In this document: one piece after another, positions 6,759 through 14,108 of the stretch
Layout: every line of letters starts with the position of its first letter
Numbering within the stretch: position 1 is the first letter of the stretch
DNA from: Candidatus Hydrogenedentota bacterium
Lineage (GTDB): Bacteria; Hydrogenedentota; Hydrogenedentia; Hydrogenedentiales; CAITNO01
Direction: 5' to 3'
Length of the DNA stretch: 14,108 bases
Assembly: GCA_903922535.1 (NCBI GenBank)
Contig: CAIXUF010001206.1
Coordinates: 1 to 14,108, forward strand
Notes under the pieces: model-generated
The model's input: the letters and a program-made list of their open reading frames with translations, nothing else
The model's database searches: none
What the model was told of the DNA's origin: nothing
Made by a program: the position numbers and the translations under genes

Positions 6759-6814
6759 TTTCCCGGCATTGACCGGCGGCAGGCAACGACACCGCTTTTC
6801 TCTCGCCGTTCCTC

Positions 6815-6932
6815 TTTTATCGAGTGCGGCGGTCATACCGCCGCTTTCGTGTGGAAGCCATGCTTCCGCATGGCCGTCGTGGCATGGCCACGGCGAAGAA
6901 AAGCGGCGGTGTGACCGCCGCACTCAATAAAA
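6815..6932. repeat. 118-bp BIME/MITE-like palindromic element between convergent genes
   Basis: The outer arms, 6815-6847 and 6900-6932, are 33-bp inverted repeats with two mismatches. Each arm itself contains a perfect hairpin: GCGGCGGT-CAT-ACCGCCGC (6826-6844) on the left and GCGGCGGT-GTG-ACCGCCGC (6903-6921) on the right, each flanked by GAGT or ACTC. Between them is a third hairpin, GGAAGC-CAT-GCTTCC (6853-6867), and a direct repeat GCATGGCC (6868-6875, 6882-6889). Two REP-like palindromes in opposite orientation around a spacer is the plan of a BIME; a non-autonomous transposon is also possible. No target duplication is evident. The element lies at the 3' ends of the DUF4190 gene and norZ, where a two-way terminator or mRNA-stabilising role would fit. 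Confidence 0.75.
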
Positions 6933-6949
6933 AAAGCCCCCCGGGCGGT
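6929..6949 (-). terminator. Intrinsic-terminator-like hairpin downstream of norZ
   Basis: On the minus strand GCCC-GGG-GGGC (6946-6936) is followed directly by seven T (6935-6929), about 110 nt past the norZ stop codon. The stem is short but fully GC, and the T-run is in the right place and orientation. It abuts the palindromic element at 6815-6932 and shares its A/T edge. Confidence 0.5.
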
Positions 6950-7056
6950 CCCTTCTGCACCACTCTTCGCGCCAATGCTCTTCCAGGCTGAAACTCCTGT
7001 ACCCGGCCCTCGCGGTCTGGAAGCATCGGAGCTTCGGTTCCACCAAGTCCCCCGCC
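6950..7056 (-). other. norZ 3' flank with palindromic motif, no gene
   Basis: The stretch between the terminator and the norZ stop has an open minus-strand frame, but its translation does not look like a protein. It holds GAAGC-ATCGGA-GCTTC (7020-7035). The GAAGC/GCTTC theme matches the hairpin inside the 6815-6932 element, which suggests both come from a family of dispersed intergenic repeats. Confidence 0.3.
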
Positions 7057-9336
7057 TCAATCTTGTTGAACCCGGGCCCATTTGTTTGCGTAAACCCAGA
7101 GACCGGCCAGAACCAAGGGTGCGCAGCCGAGCCCGATGAAGAGGGCATCGGCCGGAAGCCGCAGCCATTCAATCGTGTGCATCAGGCCTCTGGTCAAAAA
7201 CTCAGGACCGCGCGCGTGCCAGTATCCGTTGACAAGCACGTCATGCAGTTGGTACACGCCACCCGGAAACAGATTCGTCACCACCATCAGTAGCAACCCG
7301 GCGTTCAGGCCAAAGAAGGAAAGGCCCACGAGTTTTCCAATGCGCCGCCATGCGTCCCCGCTGGACGCTTCCCGGAAGGCAAACACCATCAAGGACACGC
7401 CCAGCATGCCGAACACCCCCATCATGGCCGCATGTCCATGGTTCGGCGTCAGCAGGGTCCCCACTTCAAAATAGCTGACCACGGGCAGGTTGATGAGGAA
7501 ACCGAACACGCCCGCCCCGAGGAAATTCCAGAAGCCCACCGCCATGAGAAAGTAGAAGGTCCACTGGTGGGGTATCGCCACCCGCCTGCCGCATTCCGCG
7601 CAGTCGCGCCGGGACAGCGAAATGAAATCCCAGGCGTCCAGGGTCAGCAGGGTCAGCGGCACGACCTCCATCGCGGAGAAGACCGCGGAAAACGCCATGG
7701 CGACATGGCTCTGGCCGGTCCAGTACCAATGGTGGCCGGTGCCGATGATGCCCGCACCCAGGTAGAGGATGGCGTCCAGATAGACGACCCGCAGGGCCGT
7801 GGTGCGGGACACCATGCCCAGCAGGAAGAACATCAGGGCCACCATCGTGGTGACAAACAGTTCAAAGAAGCCCTCCACCCAAAGATGGATGATCCAGAAG
7901 CGCCACATGTCCACGATGGTGAAATTGGTGCGGCTCCCGAAGAACAGGGCCGGCACGTAGAACAGGGGAATGCCGACGGCGGCGTAGAGGAACAGGGAGG
8001 AGATCTGCCCCTTCTCGGGGTCTTTTCTTGCGGGCAGCACGGCGCGGGCGATGAGCACGAGCCAAATCAGCAGCCCAACGGCCAACAGTATCTGCCAGGC
8101 CCGCCCCAGGTCGAGAAACTCCCAGCCCTGATGTCCCAGCCAGAACCACAGGCTGCCCAGCAGGCGGTTGATTCCCAGCCATTCCCCCAGCAGACTTCCC
8201 ACGACTACCGTCACCAGCGCCGTGAAAAGGAAGTGAATGCCAAAGACCTGCCCCCTTGGCTCCTTGCGGTTCACCGCCGACGCAAGCCAGAGCCCGCCTG
8301 CCACGAAACACGTGGCCACCCAGAAGATGGCCAGTTGCAGGTGCCAGGTTCGCAGAATGTTGCTTGGCAGTAGTGTTGAAATGTCCAAACCATAAAAGCT
8401 GCCCGGTTCGGCCCGGTAGTGGGCCAGTGCCCCACCAACAACAGATTGCCCGATAAACAGCAGCGCGGCCACGACAAAGTATTTGAGCACCGCCTGCTGC
8501 CCGGCCGTCGGCGTGCCGGAAAGCAACTGCGGGTGCATGTGCCCCTTCTTCTGCCAGCCGAGAAAGTCAAAGCGCCCAAAACCGAACAGGGCCAGTCCCG
8601 TGCCGCCGAGGAGGGCGATCAGGCTCAGGGCACTCCACAAAATCGCACCCTGCGTGGGCAGGTTGTTGACGGCCGGGTCGTAGGGAAAGTTGTTTGTGTA
8701 GGAGAAGTCCCTGCCCGGCCGGTTGGTGACGGAAGCCCAGGCCGTCCAAAAAAAGAAGGCGGCGAGTTGTCGGAGTTCCTGCGGGTCCCGGATGTACTTG
8801 GCGGGCAGACCGAAACTCTTTGCGGGCGTGGAGAAGGACTCACCCAGTTGTCCGCGCTGCTTCTCGAAGCTGTCCGTCTGTGCGGCCGTAAGCGTCAGGA
8901 TTCCGCCTGCGGCGTCATACCGGTTGACACGACTGTCCCTGGCCACTTCATCCCGAATGGGATCCTGTTGTTCAGGTGTCAGGGCCGACCATGCGGCGCC
9001 GTATTTCTGCCCGGCCAACAGGTCATACGAATCGAGTGTCTGCTGATGCAGATACTTGGCCGAAAAGTCCGGACCCAGATACGCCCCGTGCCCCCAGACC
9101 GTGCCGTTTTCCATCAGCCCGTACTTCAGGAACACTTCCTGGCCCGAACGGATGTCATCCGCCGTCAGCACCGTGGCCCCGGCGGGGTCCACCACTTTTT
9201 CAGGAATGGGCGGGGCATCCCTGTACGATTGGACGGCCAGCCCGATGAGAACGGAGAACCCAAGAATCATCACCACAATGACGGTGTTCTTCCACCAGGG
9301 CGAAAGCTCTTCCCGCGGCGGATCAGTCGTGTCCAT
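7057..9336 (-). CDS. norZ: Quinol-dependent nitric oxide reductase (qNOR)
   Basis: The 759-residue protein reduces two NO to N2O in the cytoplasmic membrane using quinol. It has the full qNOR layout: TM1 (residues 18-36), a large extracytoplasmic pseudo-cytochrome-c region (about 40-225), then the NorB-like core. Key residues are all present: low-spin heme ligand H332 (RTWHLQLAIFW); Fe-B ligands H484, H535, H536 and glutamate E488 (HLWVEGFFE, GTGHHWYW); and the heme histidines H633/H635 (NHGHAAMMG). The quinol-pocket set H306, E310, F314 (HYRAEPGSF) and probably D730 (RLPADALF) is also kept. This argues for a true NO reductase rather than an NO dismutase, where these positions are altered. 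ATG 9336 has GGGAG about 10 nt upstream. DUF488 ends 34 bp before it on the same strand, so they probably form an operon. Confidence 0.96.
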   Translation of the reverse strand: MDTTDPPREELSPWWKNTVIVVMILGFSVLIGLAVQSYRDAPPIPEKVVDPAGATVLTADDIRSGQEVFLKYGLMENGTVWGHGAYLGPDFSAKYLHQQTLDSYDLLAGQKYGAAWSALTPEQQDPIRDEVARDSRVNRYDAAGGILTLTAAQTDSFEKQRGQLGESFSTPAKSFGLPAKYIRDPQELRQLAAFFFWTAWASVTNRPGRDFSYTNNFPYDPAVNNLPTQGAILWSALSLIALLGGTGLALFGFGRFDFLGWQKKGHMHPQLLSGTPTAGQQAVLKYFVVAALLFIGQSVVGGALAHYRAEPGSFYGLDISTLLPSNILRTWHLQLAIFWVATCFVAGGLWLASAVNRKEPRGQVFGIHFLFTALVTVVVGSLLGEWLGINRLLGSLWFWLGHQGWEFLDLGRAWQILLAVGLLIWLVLIARAVLPARKDPEKGQISSLFLYAAVGIPLFYVPALFFGSRTNFTIVDMWRFWIIHLWVEGFFELFVTTMVALMFFLLGMVSRTTALRVVYLDAILYLGAGIIGTGHHWYWTGQSHVAMAFSAVFSAMEVVPLTLLTLDAWDFISLSRRDCAECGRRVAIPHQWTFYFLMAVGFWNFLGAGVFGFLINLPVVSYFEVGTLLTPNHGHAAMMGVFGMLGVSLMVFAFREASSGDAWRRIGKLVGLSFFGLNAGLLLMVVTNLFPGGVYQLHDVLVNGYWHARGPEFLTRGLMHTIEWLRLPADALFIGLGCAPLVLAGLWVYANKWARVQQD

Positions 9337-9370
9337 TTCGCATGTGCTCCCGCGTGTCTGGTCTCCAGGG

Positions 9371-9727
9371 TCAACGATGCCGCTGTTCTTTCAGATAGTC
9401 CAGCAGGACGACGGCGTTGTTGTGCATTTCATCCTTGGCGGCAAAAAGGAGGGTGACATCCCCCTTCTTCGCCCGCTCCAGGAGTTCCGCCACCAAGTTT
9501 TGCCTGGAGGCAAGCTCCTCGTGGTAGCGCTTTGCGAACTCCTCCCATTTCGCGCGGTCATGCGCAAACCATGTCCGCAGCGCGGGACTCGGCGCAATCT
9601 CCCTCATCCACAGGTCCACATGCACTGCGCTCTTGGACAGCCCCCTTGGCCAGAGCCTGTCCACCAGGACCCGGAACCCATCGGAGGCGTCCAGAGCTTC
9701 GTAAACGCGCTTTGCCCTTAACATCAT
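9371..9727 (-). CDS. DUF488 family protein (YeaO-like), 118 aa
   Basis: The family signature is complete: VDRLWPRGLSK (residues 22-32), DLWMREIAPSPALRTWFAHD (38-57), KWEEFAKRY (60-68) and VTLLFAAKDEMHNNAVVL (91-108). The start at ATG 9727 gives the usual family length of about 115-120 residues; ATG 9724 is equally possible. The TTG at 9757 would add ten atypical residues and has no ribosome site. It is a small cytosolic protein whose biochemical role is not established. It sits 34 bp upstream of norZ on the same strand, so a link to nitrosative or oxidative stress is likely by context only. The gap to the sialidase-type gene upstream is 193 bp. Confidence 0.9.
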   Translation of the reverse strand: MMLRAKRVYEALDASDGFRVLVDRLWPRGLSKSAVHVDLWMREIAPSPALRTWFAHDRAKWEEFAKRYHEELASRQNLVAELLERAKKGDVTLLFAAKDEMHNNAVVLLDYLKEQRHR

Positions 9728-9920
9728 ACTTACCCGCGGCAATGCCTCGATTTTCAAAATGGCTTCATATACATTTCCCCCCTTCCAATTTCCTCTGGGA
9801 GAACATGCGCGTTTTCAGTCCTATTCCGTTTCGCGGCAGGATTTCTGTCCGTCGGCCGCCGACATGCCCATATTGCCTCTTGTCCGCACTTTCAGCGCTG
9901 ACCCACGAGGCGGGATGGAA
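9728..9920 (-). promoter_or_regulatory. Upstream region of DUF488-norZ with candidate dyad
   Basis: This 193-bp spacer should contain the promoter of the nitric-oxide unit. AAATG-N10-CATTT (9757-9776) is a perfect 5+5 dyad about 30 nt before the DUF488 start, a plausible place for a repressor such as an NO sensor. It does not match a consensus I can name with confidence. No convincing -35/-10 pair was found. A second small stem, GTCGG-CCG-CCGAC (9851-9863), has no T-run. Confidence 0.25.
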
Positions 9921-11126
9921 TCACCTCTTCTCCGCGCTGACGGGCGGCAGCTCCACTTCCACGAACCGGGACTGGCGTCGGTTGTGGTCATAGGAGAAGA
10001 CGAGCCGGCCGTCGACAATCAACGGACAGGGATAGGCCAGCATGCCGCCGGTAATCACGTTCTCTTTGACGCTCCAGCTTTCCATCTCGTCATCACTCAG
10101 CCAGATGGACAGCGGATCGCGCACGGCCCGCTCGCCCACCACACCGCCCTTGGCGTTGTGAATGAGCGCGATGCGCCCGTCGGGCAGGCGGATGAGCGCA
10201 GCCAGCGAGGTCGGGTTGGGGATGTCCGTCTGCCATGCTTCGGTCCAGGAGCGGCCGTTGTCCCTGCTGTCCGCGCGCCAGAGGAAGCCGCCGTATTCGG
10301 CGCGCATCAGCATGGCAATGCGTCCGTCCTTCAACTGCACCACCGTGCTCTCCAGCAGTCCGAGGGGACGGTTCCGGACACCCTGATATTCGGTGAGGTC
10401 GCGAAGCTCCGGGTCCGTGGTGATCAAGGCCGAGCAACCGTGCAGGTGGGTGGCAAACTTGTCCGGCTTGAACGCCGGGTCCGGGTGGGGCGACAGCGCC
10501 AGCGCTTCCGCCTCCGACTTCGCCCGGGCCAGTTCGGCGATACCCGCCAGCAGCGGCCTGGGCCGTTTCTCAAAGAAAGAGGTCGGGCACAGGTACTCGC
10601 CGTTGGCCAGCCGGATGGGATGCTCGACCATCATGTCGTCGCCCGGGCGAAAATGGACCGGTTCCCGCGCACTCCAGCTAAACCCATTGTCTGTCGATTC
10701 CATGCGGAAGTAATGCCACACCGTGTATTGCAGCTCCGACGGCCAACCCGCGCCGAAAGCGATGACCTTGCCCGACGGTGTGACGTGCATCAGCGTTAGC
10801 GCCCCGGCCTCCTTGTCCGCTGCCAGCAGGATGTACGGTTCGCCCCAGGTCTTGCCCGAGTCGGTCGAGCGCGACGCCAGCACATTGTTGTCTGTCGCGG
10901 GTTCGTTGTCGCTGCCCGACAGCCACCAGCACAGCAAATCGCCGTTCGGCATCTGCGCAATATTCGCCCCGCACGCCAGCCGGTACGTCACGCCGTCGTG
11001 AGTCCAGCCTTTGAGCCCGTCGAACAGCACGGTCTCATGGACACGCACGCGCGGGGCCTCCTGAGCCGCCGCGATGGCCGCACACGCCATAGCGCCGACC
11101 ACGAACAAACGGGAAAACGTATTCAC
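9921..11126 (-). CDS. Secreted sialidase-type (BNR/Asp-box) protein
   Basis: The protein has 401 residues from a GTG at 11126, supported by GGAGGG 6 nt upstream and by the signal peptide that begins there (residues 1-22, VNTFSRLFVVGAMACAAIAAAQ). The in-frame ATG farther upstream would place a long non-coding-looking extension before it. Three good Asp-boxes are visible: STDSGKTW (87-94), STDNGFSW (144-151) and SRDNGRSW (287-294), with a degenerate one at SDDEMESW (344-351). These mark a six-bladed beta-propeller of the sialidase/BNR_2 type. A classic FRIP motif was not seen, so true exo-sialidase activity is uncertain and another glycosidase or binding role is possible. It starts 22 bp after the stop of the DUF4114-TPR gene, so the two are probably one transcript. 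Confidence 0.88.
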   Translation of the reverse strand: MNTFSRLFVVGAMACAAIAAAQEAPRVRVHETVLFDGLKGWTHDGVTYRLACGANIAQMPNGDLLCWWLSGSDNEPATDNNVLASRSTDSGKTWGEPYILLAADKEAGALTLMHVTPSGKVIAFGAGWPSELQYTVWHYFRMESTDNGFSWSAREPVHFRPGDDMMVEHPIRLANGEYLCPTSFFEKRPRPLLAGIAELARAKSEAEALALSPHPDPAFKPDKFATHLHGCSALITTDPELRDLTEYQGVRNRPLGLLESTVVQLKDGRIAMLMRAEYGGFLWRADSRDNGRSWTEAWQTDIPNPTSLAALIRLPDGRIALIHNAKGGVVGERAVRDPLSIWLSDDEMESWSVKENVITGGMLAYPCPLIVDGRLVFSYDHNRRQSRFVEVELPPVSAEKR

Positions 11127-11148
11127 ACGACACCCTCCGCAATCGCAA

Positions 11149-13452
11149 TCAGCCGTTGCGTCGTCTTGCCTCGCTGAATGCCGCCCTGGCCCAGTTGGGG
11201 GCTTCCTGCGGTGCTTCAGCCTGGGGATACAGCTTAAACGCCGCTTCATTCCAACCGACGGCGAGACATGCGGCAGCAAAGGCGAAGTCGCCTTTTAGAA
11301 ACATCGCCATAGGTTCGGAGAACGCCGCCCCGCCCTGATTGACCGCATCGTCGAGCCCGGCAAAAAACGGATGGGCCTTTCCGGGCACCGCGCCTTGCTG
11401 CTGCGTTCCGGCGGTACCGAACCCCAGTGAGCCGGTCTGTCGGAACATGACAATGCGCAGCAGATTGGTTTCCAGGTCCGGCTGCCAGGACTGTTCCGTA
11501 CTGCGCTCCAGGCTCAGCACGGTCCGGGCGCCGGTGAGGTTGCCCACCCGGAGCAGTTCCAGCAGATTGAGCCACCATGCCTCGGGCCGCGAGGCCAGGT
11601 GTGGGTGCCGCGCCGCCACTTTGGCAAAGCGCGCGGCATCCCAGAACCGGTCAGAGGGCAGGTCCCGCAGGAACAGGGCCAGCATGCTTTGTGAGCCGGG
11701 CGGAACGGGCACCTTCGCGGTGTCGGCATGCGCGGGGGACGCGACGCTGGACCAGAAGAAGAACCTTGTCCACAGGAGGTCAAGCGACGGGGGCTCCAGC
11801 CCCCCGGCAAGCAGTTTCATTGACTGCGCATGACGGCCATGACGGCAGAGCGCATCGGAAACATTCAGGCGGATGAACGGGTCGCGGGGGGCGAGGCGCA
11901 GGGCGTCTGCATAGTATTTGTCGGCCCCGTTCGCAGGGGAAAGCCCCTGCATGACCGCGCCGACGGCGAACAGCACGTCGGGGTTGTCCGGGGCCGCGGC
12001 AAACGCCTGGCCAGCCAACTCCCGCGCCCTTTCGGGCTGGCTTCGGACGAATGTTGCGGCTATTTCCGCCAGGGCCAAAGCCTTTTGCTGCGGGGTGGCC
12101 TGCATGGCCTGGAAGGACTCCATTGCATTCCGCGGCTTGTCCTGCCGGAGCAGCGCCCTCACGTCCAGCAGAGCCCATTCCACCGGGTTCTGTTCGCGTT
12201 TCCGCCATTCACCCCGAAGCCCGGCATAATCATCCGTCTGTCCCGTCTCGAGAAGGGCCCGGGCGACCCGCAACGAGAGGCCCTCTGTTGAGGCGAACCG
12301 TTTGGGATTGTCCTCAAACACGGCCAGGATATGGGCCAGATCCCCCGCCTGTTCGGCGGCCCCAAGCGCCATTTCCTGCCAGGGTTCCAACTCATGCCAG
12401 GCCAGCAGCGGCCGCACCCTGTCAAGCGCCTGAAGCGCCTCGAGCGGCTTGGCCCCGTCCATAAGACTGCGGGCGGCCGCAAAGCTCCGGTGGATGCGGT
12501 AGCGCCGCACGGCGCGGTACAGCGCAAAGGCGAAAAACGGCCCCCCAAAAACGAGCACCGTAAGTGAAACCCGCCAGAACAACCGCATGAAATGGCCCCA
12601 GGGGTCATAGCGGCCCAGCAGCGCCCCAATATTCTCCTTGGACATTTCCACCGCAAAGATGGCATCCCCGTAGTCCGCGTCCCCGCCGTTGAGCTGATCC
12701 TCGAAGCTGATGAGCAGATAGGGGCTGTTCTCCACGGCAAAGGCCACCATATGGGGCCGCCGGTCGGGATTCCTGTCCGGTATGGCGGTGAACACCGGAC
12801 CGCGCTTGCCCTGACCATCCCCGTAACCGTTGTTTATCAGGAAGAAGCCCAAGTGTGTGCCGGCGGGAAGTTTCCCCAAATCCACAAAGTCGCCCGGTTT
12901 CAGGGGACGGTTTTCGGAGCGAAATCCATACCCGAACCACAGGAAGCGCAGCAGATCCGCGAACATGGCGCCCACCTTGACGCGCAAATAGGCGTAGACG
13001 TTCGGGAACAGCACGAAGGGCCTGCCCTCCTCCGTTCCCACCCCTTCCAGATTGAGCCCCAGGCTGTTATGGGCCGCGGCGCCCTCACCGATGAAGTAAA
13101 CCCGGACCTCGCTTTCCCCTTTCATCACGAGCTGGGCGGGGTCTATCTTTATTTGGTCAAAACGTTTCAAGAAGGCTTCATGGTTGAATTTTTCCGCCGC
13201 CAGCTTCATGAACTCGGGCAGTTCAAACACCCTCATGAACAGGGACCGGAAGTCCGAGCCAGCCGCCTGGATAACACCCTTTACCGGCAGGCCGGAGGGG
13301 CTGGGCCTGCCCTCCATCCCGGTTCCGTGCGGACCTGCGGCCACGTAGGCAAGAAACGCGGCAACAATCAATCCCACCGCCGGAACAATCCAGCGGGCCG
13401 CCGCCCAAAGCGCGGAACGGGTTTCTTTGTCGTTCTTTCGCGGTGCAGCCAA
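11149..13452 (-). CDS. Membrane protein with extracytoplasmic DUF4114 domain and cytosolic TPR-like solenoid
   Basis: The protein has 767 residues from TTG 13452, chosen because CGGGAGG lies 8 nt upstream and because a promoter at 13561-13589 starts transcription downstream of the alternative GTG at 13572. TM1 spans about residues 17-39. The region to about 285 should be extracytoplasmic and includes DUF4114 (185-270): LPAGTHLGFFLINNGYG, a Pro/Asp segment, then FEDQLNGGDADYGDAIFAVE, an Asp-rich loop likely to bind calcium. TM2 is about 289-313, followed by a basic RAVRRYRIHR stop-transfer. Residues 325-640 are helical repeats with TPR-like patterns (A..LL..G......A..A....P..P). The C-terminal ~120 residues are also helical and unrecognised. 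The architecture suggests an envelope sensor or scaffold. The gene is first in the pair with the sialidase-type gene. Confidence 0.85.
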   Translation of the reverse strand: MAAPRKNDKETRSALWAAARWIVPAVGLIVAAFLAYVAAGPHGTGMEGRPSPSGLPVKGVIQAAGSDFRSLFMRVFELPEFMKLAAEKFNHEAFLKRFDQIKIDPAQLVMKGESEVRVYFIGEGAAAHNSLGLNLEGVGTEEGRPFVLFPNVYAYLRVKVGAMFADLLRFLWFGYGFRSENRPLKPGDFVDLGKLPAGTHLGFFLINNGYGDGQGKRGPVFTAIPDRNPDRRPHMVAFAVENSPYLLISFEDQLNGGDADYGDAIFAVEMSKENIGALLGRYDPWGHFMRLFWRVSLTVLVFGGPFFAFALYRAVRRYRIHRSFAAARSLMDGAKPLEALQALDRVRPLLAWHELEPWQEMALGAAEQAGDLAHILAVFEDNPKRFASTEGLSLRVARALLETGQTDDYAGLRGEWRKREQNPVEWALLDVRALLRQDKPRNAMESFQAMQATPQQKALALAEIAATFVRSQPERARELAGQAFAAAPDNPDVLFAVGAVMQGLSPANGADKYYADALRLAPRDPFIRLNVSDALCRHGRHAQSMKLLAGGLEPPSLDLLWTRFFFWSSVASPAHADTAKVPVPPGSQSMLALFLRDLPSDRFWDAARFAKVAARHPHLASRPEAWWLNLLELLRVGNLTGARTVLSLERSTEQSWQPDLETNLLRIVMFRQTGSLGFGTAGTQQQGAVPGKAHPFFAGLDDAVNQGGAAFSEPMAMFLKGDFAFAAACLAVGWNEAAFKLYPQAEAPQEAPNWARAAFSEARRRNG

Positions 13453-13560
13453 AAGTTCATCCTCCCGACAAGCCTTGCCGTGCAGAACAATGGTGCGCGG
13501 GACGAAGGCACCCGCTTCCCTGCAAAGCGCTGTCGGACCACGCACGCTCCAATGGGCCCC

Positions 13561-13589
13561 AGTCTGCCACACGCGCAGTCCAAACTCAA
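13561..13589 (-). promoter_or_regulatory. Promoter for the DUF4114-TPR / sialidase-type operon
   Basis: On the minus strand TTGAGT (13589-13584) is followed after exactly 17 bp by CAGACT (13566-13561). The predicted transcript start is near 13554, giving a leader of about 100 nt to the TTG start at 13452. Spacing and the -10 box resemble the sulfatase promoter (TTGACA-N17-TAGACT), which supports both. Confidence 0.5.
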
Positions 13590-14108
13590 GGGCTTGCCAG
13601 CCCTCGGGGACGCATTGCCGCCTGTCGCGGCGGCGGTCCGCGCCTTGGACAGTTTGAAAGAGAACGGGGTTCTTGGGGGCAGTTTCAGCGCGGGGCTCGC
13701 AATTCGTCGGGCAGTACCGTCAGATCGCCCGTCGCATGGGGGCAGTCTCTTTTGGTCAGCGCGACGGACGGTTGGCGGGCGAGCGATGGCAGGGAAGGAG
13801 GTCGGGGGGGACCGTCCTGCATTCGGGAAACACGACACACCCCAATCATGGCGGTTCTCCAGCGCACCGCGACGTTCCGGTTTCCCCGGCGCATGGAGGT
13901 GCCCAACCCATCCTTCCGCTCCCGAAGCGCCTGCGGCACGATGCGTCCACGGCACGATGTGCACTTGGAGGCATTTGCGAAATAGCCCATTTTCGCGGCA
14001 GTGCCGGTCAGAGGGCACCTGCGACGGGTTTGATAGCGGCGTTGGCCCAAGTGCTGGACGGGCTGACAGGCCGTTGAAGGCTGTCGGGGGCTTTGGAGGT
14101 GCGCCAAA
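13590..14108. other. 519-bp stretch without a recognisable gene
   Basis: Several frames stay open on both strands, as expected in GC-rich DNA, but their translations are rich in Arg, Pro and Ser, lack domain-like patterns and show no good ribosome site. A 10-bp direct repeat CGGCACGATG occurs near 13935 and 13951, and GACAG...CTGTC pairs near 14065-14085. One minus-strand frame entering from the right edge ends near 14013 and could be the tail of a neighbouring gene, but this cannot be supported. Confidence 0.35.

Noticed and set aside
7057..9336. Possibility that the qNOR-like protein is an NO dismutase
   Set aside because: The Fe-B ligands (H484, E488, H535, H536) and the quinol-pocket residues (H306, E310, F314) are kept, whereas NO dismutases have substitutions at such positions.
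8419..9456. 345-codon plus-strand frame opposite norZ
   Set aside because: It is a shadow of the highly conserved norZ coding frame; no ribosome site or domain is seen.
9759..10799. 346-codon plus-strand frame opposite the sialidase-type gene
   Set aside because: The minus strand has Asp-boxes, a signal peptide and a good ribosome site; the plus frame is an antisense artefact.

Overview
The window looks like a GC-rich chromosome segment from an uncultured, Gram-negative-type bacterium with a large secreted glycan-processing repertoire. The evidence is a Tat signal combined with a lipobox, Sec signal peptides on several enzymes, a quinol nitric oxide reductase, and intergenic DNA full of palindromes and small TGGAC-type tandem repeats. 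The gene mix (sulfatase, SGNH esterase, pectate-lyase-like beta-helix protein with a C-terminal anchor-like tail, BNR-repeat sialidase-type protein) suits the PVC group or Candidatus Hydrogenedentes, but that placement is inference and has not been tested.

Layout. Positions 1-347 hold the 5' end of a secreted sulfatase/alkaline-phosphatase-superfamily gene on the minus strand; it runs off the left edge and has a good sigma70-type promoter at 485-513. Positions 632-1024 are the decayed left end of an IS21-family element: an array of terminal repeats plus the first ~49 codons of istA. A small unknown gene (1269-1547) and an aldo/keto reductase with two Fe-S cysteine clusters (1603-2805) follow on the plus strand. 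They converge on a Tat/lipoprotein SGNH hydrolase (2976-3875, minus), with a 15-bp inverted repeat containing an 18-bp tandem repeat between them. On the plus strand, a secreted beta-helix protein (4105-6366) overlaps a small DUF4190 membrane protein (6363-6737) by ATGA; the promoter and ribosome site of the second gene lie inside the end of the first.

The right half is all minus strand. A membrane protein with an extracytoplasmic DUF4114 domain and a cytosolic helical-repeat region (13452-11149, TTG start) is followed after 22 bp by a secreted sialidase-type protein (11126-9921). After a 193-bp gap come DUF488 (9727-9371) and the quinol nitric oxide reductase norZ (9336-7057). A 118-bp palindromic element (6815-6932) and a terminator-like hairpin close the junction with the plus-strand genes. 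Positions 13590-14108 show no convincing gene.

How the genes work together. Four gene products (sulfatase-like, SGNH, beta-helix, sialidase-type) carry export signals and would act outside the cytoplasm on sulfated or acylated polysaccharides or glycoproteins. DUF488-norZ is a separate nitric-oxide detoxification or respiration unit. No CRISPR array, defence system, tRNA or rRNA was seen. The most unusual items are the DUF4114-TPR membrane protein, the BIME-like palindromic element, the IS21 terminal-repeat relic, and the promoter embedded in the beta-helix gene tail.
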